A stretch of 64,000 nucleotides of DNA from Flammeovirgaceae bacterium. GTDB taxonomy: Bacteria > Bacteroidota > Bacteroidia > Cytophagales > Cyclobacteriaceae. The notes under the pieces are model-generated. The model was not told the origin of the DNA and searched no databases. It was given only the letters and a program-made list of their open reading frames with translations. Below are positions 42,201 to 52,700 of this stretch, in pieces. The DNA is taken from positions 1-64,000 of the forward strand of contig JACJYU010000003.1 in NCBI GenBank assembly GCA_020635915.1. Direction: 5' to 3'. Position 1 is the stretch's first letter. Every line of letters begins with the position of its first letter. The translations under genes and the position numbers were made by a program.

Positions 42201-44938
42201 AGAAAGATAAACGCAAGCCGCCCTCTATGGCTAATGGGTTGGCTGTCCGCTTTTTGCCCCAAGAATGCCAGGAGGGGTTTTTAGGGGATTTACAGGAAGT
42301 TTATGAAGGGCGCCTCGCCAAGGGCAACCCGTTGTACGCCCGGTTTATGTACTGGTTTGATACTTTCCATTTGTTGATAGGGTTCTCCTTATTGCGTAGG
42401 AAAAATTTTAAAAAATGCAATACCGTTATGTTTACGGCAATGTTTAAGGTGGCATGGCGCAATGCCCTAAGGCAAAAGCAATTTACCTTTTTAAACATCC
42501 TTGGCCTTTCCGTTGGCATTGCCACCTGCACCGTTATTGGGCTGTATGTGTATACCGAAATGACTTATGACACATTTCACAAAAAGGGGGAGAGGATTTA
42601 TCGAATCAACCAACCGATGATTTGGGGAAGCTGGGATGAGCAATTTGCTTCAACAGGCCCCAATGTGGCCATCGCCCTTAAGGAGGATGCCCCAGGTTTT
42701 GAAGCGTTGACACGGTTGCTAAGCCTGGGGGAACAAGTGGTAAAGGCAGATGGGGATTCCAAGGAATTCAGCGTGAGGACAGAGGACAGGTGCTATGCTG
42801 CCGACCCTAACTTTTTTTATATTTTTTCCTTCAATTTTATTGAAGGAAACCCCGCTACAGCCTTACAGGCACCTAACACCATGGTGGTCACCAAAGCCAC
42901 GGCACAGCGGTACTTTGGCGGGCTTGACCCCATAGGGAAAACCCTTGACGTAAAACAAAGCGACAATACCTGGAAGGCCTACTCGATCACAGGAGTGACG
43001 GAAAATGTACCCACGAAGTCCCATATCCAATATGATATGTTGGTGTCCATGTCAAGTTTTGACAAAGAACTGGATGAGGGGGGGTGGAAATGGATTTGGA
43101 CTGCCTTTTCCACATATGGCCTTGTCAAGGAAGGAGTTGATATAAACGCGTTGTTGGCCCAGGTTCAAACCATACCACCAAAATGGGCGGCAGCCACCAC
43201 CGAGCGCATATTCCATCAGTCATTTGCGGAGTATACCAGGGGCAAACCATGGACACTGTACCTACAGCCCCTAAGAAGTATTTATTTATCCGGCTCGCCT
43301 GGCCACCACCGGTTTGGGCCTACGGGAAACCCACAAGTCGTCACCGTTTTTGCGTCAATAGGAATCCTCGTGTTGGCCTTGTGCTGCATCAACTTCATGA
43401 ACCTCTCCACGGCATGTTCCTCCAGGAGGGCCAAGGAGGTGGGGATCAGAAAAGTCATGGGGTCTCAACGCGGCACATTGATGTGGCAGTTTGTGTTCGA
43501 GTCGATACTTTTTGTTTTGGTCAGCACCGCTATTGGCCTGCTAATGGCACAACTCCTGCTTCCTTACTTCAATATAATTGCCATGAAGCAACTTTCATTG
43601 GCCCCGCACCTTGCCAACCCTGCTTTTATCTTGTGCTTGGTTTTATTTGTGCTTGTGTTGGGCACACTGGCCGGCAGTTATCCGGCATGGTACCTGTCGG
43701 CCTTTCAACCGATAGAAGTGCTTAAAGGGAAAATGCGGGCAGGGATGAAAGGAAAAAAATTTAGGAATGGGCTGATCGTATTTCAATTCACCATTTCCAT
43801 AGCACTTATCATCTGTTCCTTCTTTGTGCAGAAACAATTGTCCTACACTTCTTCACTTGACCTTGGATTTGATAAGGACAACATACTACAGGTCCATTAT
43901 ATTGAGCAATTTGACCTGGATCCTGAAATACTTAAGGAAAAATTGTCGGCCATTCCTGCCGTTGCCGCGGTGGGCATCTCTTACGGGCTGCCGCCTAATT
44001 TTTGGGATGGTGACAGGTACCGGCCCGACAATCGTGCCAATCCCCCTGTTTACATATCAAACATTCGGGCAGATGAGGATTACATTGACCTGCTGGAATT
44101 GAAGTTTGTCTCGGGGCATAACTTTGAGAAAGCAAGCACAGTGGACAGAAATGGGGTTATCCTTAACGAATCTGCCGTAAAAGCCCTGGGGTGGAGCGAT
44201 GCCTTTGCCCATGACCCAAATTCAATCCTGGGGAAAACCACCGTACAGGCCTTTTCACCGGAGGCCTCGCTTGAAGTGATCGGGGTGGTAAAGGATTTTA
44301 ATTTTCATAGCACAAAACTGAACATTGAGCCCCTGATGATCATACATCCTGATAATGATTTGTTTTGGTACCATGGATCGGGCGCCTCTTACTTGTCCTT
44401 GCGGCTCAATGGCGCTGCCATGGGGAATGGCGAAGGGTTGGCGAAAGTGATTGATAAGGTGAAAACGGCCCTTGCCTCCCTTGATGAGTCGGTTCCTTTC
44501 AAATTTAGTTTTATGGATGAGGAATTTGAAAATACATTTTTAACGGAAAGCAGGATGGGCATCATCCTCAACATTTTTACCGGAATGGCATTGGGCATTG
44601 CCTGCCTGGGCCTCTTTGGACTGGCTGCATTCTCTGCCGAGCAACGCACCAAGGAAATGGGCATTAGAAAAGTGTTGGGTGCCAAGGTAGCACAGTTGGT
44701 CTTGTTGTTTTCCTCGGAATTCACAAAACTTGTTGTAGTTGCGGTATTAGTTGGGTCCCCGGTGGCTTTCTTCTTGGTGAATAGCTGGTTAAACGGATTT
44801 GCCTATCGCACGCCCATCGACATTTGGGTATTTGCCATAGCCATCGCCACGGCATTGGGGATTGCATGGGCCACCATTGCCTATCAGGCCCTGACGGCCG
44901 CCAACAAGAACCCGGCCAAGACTTTAAAAGAGGAGTAG
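42197..44938 (+). CDS. FtsX/MacB-type permease with N-terminal permease-prefix domain
   Basis: 913 residues, about 110 longer than the other three permeases here. The extra N-terminus (MANGLAVRFLPQECQEGFLGDLQEVYEGR, then a helix at about 55-75) is the permease prefix domain found in PadR-linked permeases. The rest repeats the usual plan: VAWRNALRQKQFTFLNILGLSVG, a periplasmic domain, CINFMNLSTACSSRRAKEVGIRKVMGSQ, a second domain, and EQRTKEMGIRKVLGAKV near the end. It starts inside the PadR stop codon. The prefix may read the PadR state or bind a partner ATPase, but I cannot show that. It is convergent with the M28 peptidase gene. Confidence 0.9.
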   Translation: MKKDKRKPPSMANGLAVRFLPQECQEGFLGDLQEVYEGRLAKGNPLYARFMYWFDTFHLLIGFSLLRRKNFKKCNTVMFTAMFKVAWRNALRQKQFTFLNILGLSVGIATCTVIGLYVYTEMTYDTFHKKGERIYRINQPMIWGSWDEQFASTGPNVAIALKEDAPGFEALTRLLSLGEQVVKADGDSKEFSVRTEDRCYAADPNFFYIFSFNFIEGNPATALQAPNTMVVTKATAQRYFGGLDPIGKTLDVKQSDNTWKAYSITGVTENVPTKSHIQYDMLVSMSSFDKELDEGGWKWIWTAFSTYGLVKEGVDINALLAQVQTIPPKWAAATTERIFHQSFAEYTRGKPWTLYLQPLRSIYLSGSPGHHRFGPTGNPQVVTVFASIGILVLALCCINFMNLSTACSSRRAKEVGIRKVMGSQRGTLMWQFVFESILFVLVSTAIGLLMAQLLLPYFNIIAMKQLSLAPHLANPAFILCLVLFVLVLGTLAGSYPAWYLSAFQPIEVLKGKMRAGMKGKKFRNGLIVFQFTISIALIICSFFVQKQLSYTSSLDLGFDKDNILQVHYIEQFDLDPEILKEKLSAIPAVAAVGISYGLPPNFWDGDRYRPDNRANPPVYISNIRADEDYIDLLELKFVSGHNFEKASTVDRNGVILNESAVKALGWSDAFAHDPNSILGKTTVQAFSPEASLEVIGVVKDFNFHSTKLNIEPLMIIHPDNDLFWYHGSGASYLSLRLNGAAMGNGEGLAKVIDKVKTALASLDESVPFKFSFMDEEFENTFLTESRMGIILNIFTGMALGIACLGLFGLAAFSAEQRTKEMGIRKVLGAKVAQLVLLFSSEFTKLVVVAVLVGSPVAFFLVNSWLNGFAYRTPIDIWVFAIAIATALGIAWATIAYQALTAANKNPAKTLKEE

Positions 44939-44985
44939 GGATTATCGGTTGGCCTTTTTAAAACCAACATACATAAGCCGGTGGG

Positions 44986-46458
44986 TCATGGCTTCTCCAG
45001 TTCAAAGCCTTCATCCACTTTTGGCCGCCCTGGGTTGTTGGCCACGGTCCATCCGGTGAGGTACATCCATTGGGCCACCTTTACCAGTTTCTTATAATCA
45101 ATGGTTTGAGGCTCGTCCCTGGGCGTGTGGTAGTCAGGGTGCAATAAGGAGGTATAAAATATGGCGGGGGCCCCAACCCTGGCATAGGGCATGTGATCGC
45201 TTCTAAAGTAAAACCCCTGGGGGTGGTCCACTTTGTCCCATAGGGTATCCAGTTTAAACTTAGGGCCAGCTTCATTGGCCTCAAGCGCGATGGCCACCAG
45301 GTCGGATGAATTTTTGTGCGGGGACTGCGAGCCCAGCAATGCCATGCTGTCCGGGTTGTTCCGTCCTATCATGTCGGCATTGAGCACGGCCACAATATCT
45401 TTTTTGGGCACCGTTGGGAAATTGGTAAACCATCTTGAGCCCAGCATGGACCGCTCTTCCGCACCGTGCCATACAAATAACGCTGACCGCTTGGCAGGCT
45501 GTTTTTTAAAGGCACGGGCAATGGCCAAAAGGGCAACGCTGCCGGAAGCATTGTCATCTGCACCATTATAAATGGAATCGTTGGTCAATGAAGGGCGAAT
45601 GCCGTCATGGTCCTGGTGGGCGCTGAAAAGAACGTATTCCCCATTTAGTTGGGGGTCTGTCCCCCTCACCAGTCCTACTATGTTCACCGAAGGGTACTCA
45701 AACCGTTCCAATTGCAGTTTGAGGTCAATTTTTAAATTGGGTTGGCTGGCAAAATTCAATTCGGATTGATGCAGCCAAATGGAGGGAATGGCTGCCCCCC
45801 TCGTGCCTTTCTTAGCCAGGGGCACCTCCACCTGATAGTCGCCACGCCCAATGGAGGCCGCGATTATTTTCCAACTGGCCTCTACTTGTTCATCCGCAAT
45901 GAAAATAATGGCGGCTGCGCCTTTTGCCATGATTGCCGGTGCATATTTTTGATAAAGCAGTCGGACATACCTTCTTCCCGAGGTGGCATTATCCTGGGAA
46001 ATCCCATCGGGCTGTACAATGGCCGCTTTGCCCTTCAGGTCATATTTATCCAATGCCTTAAAATCCTTAATGTACACGCCCAAAGACGAAACGTTGGATT
46101 CCGCTGTCTGCATGGGGATCGCATCATCGAAAACCGCATAGGCCCGGCCTCCGATGGAGACCACACTGTTTTTGGAAAGGACGGCCCGTTGCAGGTTAAA
46201 GAACTGGAAGAAGGTACTGTCATCGCCTGCAGGCAGCAGCCCAGATGTCCGGGCTTGTTGCGCAAGCCAGACGGAAGCCTTCAATTCGTCCAGGGTCCCG
46301 GATTCCCTGCCCCTAAAGTGGTCATCGGCCATTGCATAGAGGTCTTTCTTTATGTCCGATTCTTTGATCGCGTCAATTCCCGTACTGTTTTCCGGGCTTG
46401 GCCCACAGGCGCAGACGATTATAAATAACAATAAAAAGGGAACAAGGGTGGTTTTCAT
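44986..46458 (-). CDS. Secreted M28-family metallopeptidase, lipoprotein
   Basis: 490 residues with a signal sequence ending in a lipobox (VCAC, Cys18). A PA-like domain at about 125-240 interrupts the core. The zinc-site motifs are complete: FSAHQDHDG, GADDNASGSVALL, WHGAEERSMLGS with the EE pair, NADMIGRN and the C-terminal RSDHMPYARVGAPAIF. The closing SLLHPDYHTPRDEPQTID is typical of M28 aminopeptidases. Unlike the 23.1-kb relative, the general-base Glu is present, so this copy is likely active. It would trim peptides in the periplasm or at the outer membrane. It is convergent with the permease and divergent from the dienelactone hydrolase gene. Confidence 0.93.
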   Translation of the reverse strand: MKTTLVPFLLLFIIVCACGPSPENSTGIDAIKESDIKKDLYAMADDHFRGRESGTLDELKASVWLAQQARTSGLLPAGDDSTFFQFFNLQRAVLSKNSVVSIGGRAYAVFDDAIPMQTAESNVSSLGVYIKDFKALDKYDLKGKAAIVQPDGISQDNATSGRRYVRLLYQKYAPAIMAKGAAAIIFIADEQVEASWKIIAASIGRGDYQVEVPLAKKGTRGAAIPSIWLHQSELNFASQPNLKIDLKLQLERFEYPSVNIVGLVRGTDPQLNGEYVLFSAHQDHDGIRPSLTNDSIYNGADDNASGSVALLAIARAFKKQPAKRSALFVWHGAEERSMLGSRWFTNFPTVPKKDIVAVLNADMIGRNNPDSMALLGSQSPHKNSSDLVAIALEANEAGPKFKLDTLWDKVDHPQGFYFRSDHMPYARVGAPAIFYTSLLHPDYHTPRDEPQTIDYKKLVKVAQWMYLTGWTVANNPGRPKVDEGFELEKP

Positions 46459-46691
46459 CTGTTCACAATTGATTTTTATTTGGTCATATATTTTGATCGC
46501 CAGTTATTGTCATGCCGTTGAATGCCCACTTCTGCACAAAGGTGCTTTCAGGTTTCTTTCTTGCATGCGGCACCACAAGTTGGGATTTTTGCCATGGTTT
46601 AATTGAAGTAAATATAATGCTTGTTTAAAGATGTCCACCTTTGAAGGAATTGGTTATATTTATTCTTGTATTCACCTACCCCACCAGCCAT

Positions 46692-47579
46692 ATGAAAACC
46701 ATCACAAAGGAAGGCCTCAAGCAAGAAGTGTTCGACCTGTACGATAAGTACGCACACAATATAATAGACAGAAGGACATTTATCGAAGAGCTGAAAGCCC
46801 ATGCTGTTGGGGGGGTTACCGTGGCCGGCCTGCTGGCATTCCTGTTGCCCCAATACGCCACCGCGCAACAAACCCGGCAGGGCGACCCCAGGCTGCATTC
46901 CGAATATGTTGAATATGACTCCCCAAAAGGGGCTGGGAAAATGCGGGGCCTCCTTGCCCGGCCAGTCAACAACGACAAAAAACTAGGTGGCATCATCGTG
47001 GTGCATGAAAACAGGGGGTTAAACCCCCATATTGAAGACGTGGCCCGGAGGGCGGCCTTGGAAGGTTTTATTGCTTTCGCCCCCGATGCCCTTTACCCGT
47101 TGGGCGGCTACCCCGGCAACGATGACGATGGCAGGGAAATGCAACGAAAGCGTGACAGGGGCGAAATGTTGGAAGATTTTATTGCCGCCTACCACTTCCT
47201 GAAATCCCATGCGGAATGCTCCGGCAATGTCGGTGTGGTAGGGTTTTGCTATGGCGGTTCCGTGGCCAATGCCATGGCCGTAAGGCTGCCCGGCCTGAAA
47301 GCTGCCGTTCCATTTTACGGAGGGCAACCCGATGCCGAGGATGTCCCGGCCATCAAGGCGCCACTGATGCTGCACTATGCCGGCCTCGATACCCGCGTGA
47401 ACGAGGGGTGGCCTGCATATGAGGCGGCCTTAAAGGCGAACAAAAAGGAGTACACCATGTACATGTACCCAAATGTAAACCACGGGTTCCATAATGATAC
47501 CACCCCACGGTATGATGAAGCCGCTGCCAAACTTGCCTGGAAGCGCACCATTGATTTCTTTAAAAAAGAATTGTCTTAA
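46692..47579 (+). CDS. Exported dienelactone hydrolase family protein
   Basis: 295 residues. The catalytic triad of dienelactone hydrolases is visible: Cys186 in GFCYGGS, Asp233 in GLDTRV and His264 in NVNHGFH. A twin-arginine-like N-terminus (IDRRTFIEELKAHAVGGVTVAGLLAFLLPQ) followed by AQQ resembles the YghX-type subgroup and suggests Tat export. The start at ATG 46692 (MKTITKEG) is preferred over the upstream TTG at 46641, which would precede a -7-like TATATTTA at 46655-46662. The stop is 10 nt before the topoisomerase gene, which has an AGGA site in that gap. The natural substrate is unknown; such proteins hydrolyse lactones and esters. Confidence 0.88.
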   Translation: MKTITKEGLKQEVFDLYDKYAHNIIDRRTFIEELKAHAVGGVTVAGLLAFLLPQYATAQQTRQGDPRLHSEYVEYDSPKGAGKMRGLLARPVNNDKKLGGIIVVHENRGLNPHIEDVARRAALEGFIAFAPDALYPLGGYPGNDDDGREMQRKRDRGEMLEDFIAAYHFLKSHAECSGNVGVVGFCYGGSVANAMAVRLPGLKAAVPFYGGQPDAEDVPAIKAPLMLHYAGLDTRVNEGWPAYEAALKANKKEYTMYMYPNVNHGFHNDTTPRYDEAAAKLAWKRTIDFFKKELS

Positions 47580-47589
47580 CCACACAGGA

Positions 47590-48609
47590 ATGGGCGACCG
47601 GGGCATATCGCGGAAAAAACGAAGGGCAAAAAAGCTTGCCTGGGACTACTATGACCATAAAGGCAAAGTGATAACCAACAAAAAGGTTGTTGAACGTTGC
47701 AATAAACTGGTGCTCCCCCCGGCCTGGAGGGAGGTATGGATTTCCCATGACCCGCAGGCCAGCCTGCAGGCAACCGGTAAGGACGCGAAGGGAAGGTTGC
47801 AGTACCGCTACCACGATGACTGGACCAAAGCACGGGCCGCTGAAAAATTTGATGGGTTGGCCCGGTTTGCCAGAATGCTCCCCACCATCAGGAAAAAGGT
47901 AGGGCAGGACCTGCAGCGCGAGGGCATGCCCCGGGAAAAGGTGGTGGCCCTTATTATAAAACTTATCGACCTCTACCATTTCCGCGTAGGGAATGACGAA
48001 TATGCCAGGATGAACAAATCGTATGGGCTGACCACGTTAAAGGAGGGGCACCTGAAATTGGACAGGTCCAAATCGGCTGAAGGCGAGATTGACGCTGTTT
48101 TTGAATTTGTGGGAAAGTCAGGGAAACTTTGGAAGCGTAGGATATGGGAAGACGATTTGGCCATCCTGATCAGCAAGTCGGGTGCCGTTGGCGGAAGAAA
48201 GAAAAGCCAGGACTTGTTCAGGTACGAGGACAAGTATGGAAATGACTTTGATGTCAAGTCCAACCACATCAACGAATACCTGGATGCCATCACCGCTGAC
48301 CATGAAAAGGTCACGGCCAAGGATTTCCGGACATGGGCCGCTACCTGGAAAGCTGCCTCCCGCCTGTCCAGGCAACTGGACCCCGACACCGCTACTGCCC
48401 GCAAAAAGGTGGCCAATGCAGTGGTAAAGACGGTGGCGTCCGACCTGGGCAATACGCCCACCGTGTGCCGTTCTTCCTATATCCACCCGGTCATTTTGTC
48501 CGACTGGCATGAGGGTGCTTTCAGGGGGAAGTGGAACAGGGCAAGCCGCGCCCGCAAGCTGACAGGCCTTTCCAGGGAAGAAACCACCACCCTGGCGTAC
48601 CTGAAGTGA
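47590..48609 (+). CDS. DNA topoisomerase IB (poxvirus-like)
   Basis: 339 residues, no toprim domain. The type IB active site is clear: nucleophile Tyr297 in CRSSYIHP, Arg132 in FRVGNDEYA, a Lys in the VGKSGK loop (about 174-179), and Arg247 in DFRTWAA. The Asn in LGNTP takes the place of the viral His, as in other bacterial IB enzymes. It nicks one strand, forms a 3'-phosphotyrosine and relaxes supercoils of either sign. Bacterial members are uncommon but widespread in soil bacteria. The coupled position after a Tat-exported hydrolase, 10 nt away, is unexpected functionally. The basic N-terminus (RKKRRAKKLAW) likely binds DNA. Confidence 0.92.
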   Translation: MGDRGISRKKRRAKKLAWDYYDHKGKVITNKKVVERCNKLVLPPAWREVWISHDPQASLQATGKDAKGRLQYRYHDDWTKARAAEKFDGLARFARMLPTIRKKVGQDLQREGMPREKVVALIIKLIDLYHFRVGNDEYARMNKSYGLTTLKEGHLKLDRSKSAEGEIDAVFEFVGKSGKLWKRRIWEDDLAILISKSGAVGGRKKSQDLFRYEDKYGNDFDVKSNHINEYLDAITADHEKVTAKDFRTWAATWKAASRLSRQLDPDTATARKKVANAVVKTVASDLGNTPTVCRSSYIHPVILSDWHEGAFRGKWNRASRARKLTGLSREETTTLAYLK

Positions 48610-48705
48610 GGTCGTAAGCACAAAAAAAATATTTTTCCTCCGCCTGGTATCCTTATTTGTGTTTTATCAATACTTTGCAGTTTGGTTTTAATCGGTAAGC
48701 TGGCA

Positions 48706-49632
48706 ATGGAGGATTCATATACGTGGTGGATTGGTTTCAATGTTTTTATCCTCGCCATGCTGGCCCTGGACCTGGGCGTGTTCCACCGCAAGTCACACGA
48801 GATTTCCGTTAAAGAGGCATTCCTATGGACCGGCTTTTGGATATTGCTTGCCTTCGCCTTCAACGTGGTGGTGTACTACACGCAAGGTACCGAGAAAGCC
48901 TTTGAGTTTTTTACCGGTTACCTGATAGAAAAGTCCCTTAGTGTTGACAACATCTTCGTCATCATTTTAATTTTTACCTATTTCCAGGTGCCGGGGGCGC
49001 AACAGCACAAGGTATTGTTTTGGGGGATATTGGGCGCGTTGGTGATGAGGGGGGCCTTCATATTTGCCGGGGTGGAACTCATCCACCGGTTTCATTGGCT
49101 CATTTATATTTTTGGGGGCTTCCTGGTGTACACCGGCATCAAAATATTGGCCAGCGGAGAGATGAACATCGACCTTGGGAAAAACCCTGTATTGAAACTT
49201 TCGCGGAAGTTTTTTTCCGTGACCGAAAAATTTGAAGGCGACAAATTTTTTGTGAAAAGGGATGGAAAGCGGTGGGCCACCCCCTTGTTCCTTGTATTGA
49301 TGCTGGTCGAATCCACTGATTTGATTTTTGCAGTGGACTCCATCCCGGCCATCCTGGCCGTTTCCGATGATGCGTTTATCGTATACACGTCCAACGTGTT
49401 TGCCATCCTGGGCCTGCGCTCATTGTACTTTGCCCTTGCGGGGATAGAAAGGTATTTCAAATACCTGAAGTATGGGGTATCGGTCATATTGGTATTTGTG
49501 GGGATAAAAATGGCCATTGTGGACTTCTACAAAATACCAATTGAAATTTCACTTGCCTTTATTTTCATAGCGTTGGCACTGGCTACTTTGGCATCCTTGA
49601 TGTTCGTGGGCCGCAAGGAGGGGAAGGATTAG
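48706..49632 (+). CDS. TerC/Alx-family membrane protein
   Basis: 308 residues with eight to nine membrane helices. The Asp-containing motifs of the family are present: LALDLGVFHRKSHEIS early, GYLIEKSLSVDNIFVIILIF in the third helix, and VESTDLIFAVDSIPAILAVS in the sixth to seventh region. TerC/Alx proteins are linked to tellurite resistance, and Alx is a manganese exporter at alkaline pH in relatives; the acidic membrane residues would bind the metal. The start at ATG 48706 is used; TTG at 48682 is in frame but weaker. It follows the topoisomerase gene by 96 nt, with no yybP-ykoY riboswitch visible in that gap. Confidence 0.9.
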   Translation: MEDSYTWWIGFNVFILAMLALDLGVFHRKSHEISVKEAFLWTGFWILLAFAFNVVVYYTQGTEKAFEFFTGYLIEKSLSVDNIFVIILIFTYFQVPGAQQHKVLFWGILGALVMRGAFIFAGVELIHRFHWLIYIFGGFLVYTGIKILASGEMNIDLGKNPVLKLSRKFFSVTEKFEGDKFFVKRDGKRWATPLFLVLMLVESTDLIFAVDSIPAILAVSDDAFIVYTSNVFAILGLRSLYFALAGIERYFKYLKYGVSVILVFVGIKMAIVDFYKIPIEISLAFIFIALALATLASLMFVGRKEGKD

Positions 49633-49787
49633 GGACTACTGCCCCCAACCCTTGGTTCTTGCCGGGCACCATTGGCCTGCCTTTTTACCGCTTGACAAAA
49701 GGCCATTCCACAGATAACCAAATTGCCTTTTCCGTTTCAAAATCTTGCTATATTGGGCTTTGCACCAAAACCAAACATACATCCCTT

Positions 49788-52700
49788 ATGAGGCATTCCA
49801 TTATCCTGCTCCTTATCCTTTCGCAAAGCTTGCTTGGTTTTTCACAAAACCTCGACAGTGTTTTTAAAAACGTAAAATACAGAAGCATTGGCCCTTTTCG
49901 GGGAGGGCGCTCCAATATGGCCACGGGGGTGGCCGGTGACCCGTTGACCTATTACATGGGGACCACGGGGGGCGGTGTGTGGAAAACAGGGGATGCCGGG
50001 GCAAAGTGGGAGAACGTATCGGACGGCTACTTCAAAACCGGTTCTGTTGGCGCGGTGGCTGTTTCGGAAAGCGACCCCAACATTGTATATGTGGGCATGG
50101 GCGAGCATGCCCCGCGCGGGGTCATGAGCTCCTATGGCGATGGGGTGTACAAATCCTATGACGGGGGAAAAACCTGGGAACATATGGGCCTGGAAAAAAC
50201 ACAACAGATTTCCCGGATTGTCATCCACCCCAAAAACCCCAACATCGTATTGGTGGCCGGGCAGGGCGCCATCCACGGGGCCACCCAAGACAGGGGCATA
50301 TACAAATCGGTGGATGGGGGCAAAACCTGGAAAAAGGTCCTGTACATAAATGAAAATACAGGGTGTGCCGAACTGTCGATGGACATGCACAACCCCATGG
50401 TGTTGTATGCCGCCATGTGGCACAACCTTCGCCTGCCCTGGAAGGTAATAAGCGGTGGCCCCGGTAGCGGGCTGTACAAATCGACCGATGGGGGCGAAAC
50501 CTGGAAGCAAATGACAAAGGGCTTGCCCAAAGAAATGGGCAAGATGTCCATTGCGGTTTCCAAGGCCAATTCCGACAAAGTGTATGCCCTAATTGAAAGC
50601 GATTGGGAAAAGGACCTGGGAGGCCTTTATGTTTCTGACGATGCCGGGGGGAGTTGGTCACAGGTGAGTGACGACCATCGGCTGATACAACGGTCTTGGT
50701 ACTATATAGAGATGTTCCCCGATCCGCAAGACGAGCACACCGTATATGTGATGTGTGCCTCGGCATTGCGGTCTATCGATGGGGGCAAGACATGGGAGGC
50801 CCTTGATGGCCCGCATGGCGACTACCACGACTTGTGGATTAACCCCAATAACCCCAAAAACATGGTGATTGCAGACGATGGCGGGGCGGGCATTACATTC
50901 AATGGCGGGGAAACATGGTCCACGCAGGCAACCATGCCCACGGCACAGTTCTATAGGATCAGCACCGACAATCATTATCCTTACCGCATCTATGCCGGGC
51001 AGCAGGACAATTCCTCGGTGCGCATAGAGAGCACCGCACTGGGCGCATGGAACATTTCAGAAAAAAACTGGACAAGTTCGGCTGGTGGTGAAAGTGCCTT
51101 CCTGGCCTTTGACCCTGATGACCCACGGTATGTGCTGGGCGGAAGTTACCTGGGCACCATTGAGGTGCTTGACACTTACTCTGGTGGCAGCACCCAGATC
51201 ATGGCCGCGCCCATTCAATATTTGGGCAGGGACTCCAAAGATATGAAGTACCGGTACAATTGGAACGCCCCGATCATTCGTTCGAAGCACGAGCCGGGCA
51301 CCTATTACCATGGCGCCCAACTTTTGTTGAGGACCCGGGATATGGGCCTGACCTGGGAGGAGGTTTCCCCTGACCTCACACGCAACGAAAAAGAAAAACA
51401 AGGCAAGATGGGCGGGCCTTATACCAACGAGGCCGTGGGTGCCGAAAACTATGGCACCCTTGCTTACGTGGTTGAGTCGCCCCACGAAAAGGGGGTGATA
51501 TGGACAGGAAGCGATGACGGGTATGTGCAGCTTACCCGTGATGGTGGGAAAACCTGGGCCAATGTTACCCCAAAAGGGTTGCCGGAGTGCCTGGTAAACG
51601 CCATTGAAGTTTCGCCCCACGACCCTGCCACCGCTTACATCGCCACTACCCGGTATAAGTTCAACGACCATGCCCCCGCCTTGTATAAAACTTCCAACTA
51701 CGGCAAGACGTGGGCCAACATCAGCAAGGGAATCCCCTACGGGGCCTTTACAAGGGTGGTACGGGAGGATAACGTGCGCAAGGGGCTGTTGTATGCCGGC
51801 ACCGAGACCGGTATGTATGTTTCATGGAACGATGGTGAAAGCTGGCAACCGCTTCAACTGAACCTGCCGGTAACGCCCATTATGGATTTGCAGGTGAAGG
51901 AAAATGACCTGATCGTGGCCACCTCTGGCAGGGCTTTTTGGATATTGGACGACCTTGCCCTCCTGAGGCAGTACAAGGGGGAGGACAATGCCTTTGCCCT
52001 TTACCAGCCAGAAGACCTGGTATACGGAAATTGGGGGAGCCAGATGAACGGTGCAAACCCAAAAGGGTACGATCCTTACACGGGGGTGAACCCACCCAAC
52101 GGGGTGGTCATGTATTACCAGTTGCCACAGCCGGTGGATTCGGTTGAATTGGTCATGGAGGTAAAGGACAGTGCCAGCAACCTGGTGAGAAGGTTGAGTT
52201 CGGAAAAAGACGATTCCTTTAAGGAATACCCTGGGGGGCCCAGTGCGGACCCTGTCATTCCTAAAAAGAAAGGCATCAACCGGTTTGTATGGAACACCCG
52301 TTATCCCACTATGGTGGGGGCGCCTTCGGCCTATATGGAGGGTAGTTTTAACGGCCATAAGGCCCCTCCCGGCACCTATACCATGACATTGAAATACGGG
52401 GGCAAAGAATTGAAAAGCAGTTTTAAGATTCTTCCGAGCCCTTTGTACAAAATTGATATTGCAACTTATAACGAACACAGCACCTTTATGCTCCAGATGG
52501 AAAAGGCCTTGAGTGATATGCACACTAAGGTGAACGCCATCCTTAAAATGCGCCAACAAATCGAGGATGCCTTAAAGCACATGGGGGAAGAGGCCAGCTA
52601 TGCGGCACTTAAGAAGGAAGGAAAGGCGCTGGTGGAAAAAATGAGGCTGTGGGACGAAGACATGGTGCAACGCAGGTCAAAAACCTATGATGACGTGGAG

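Noticed and set aside
44943..44968. GTTGG / CCAAC hairpin between the permease and M28 genes as a terminator.
   Set aside because: The stem is only 5 bp with an 11-nt loop; recorded as weak only.
48610..48705. yybP-ykoY (manganese) riboswitch upstream of the TerC gene.
   Set aside because: The gap is only 96 nt, AT-rich, and lacks the conserved paired loops.
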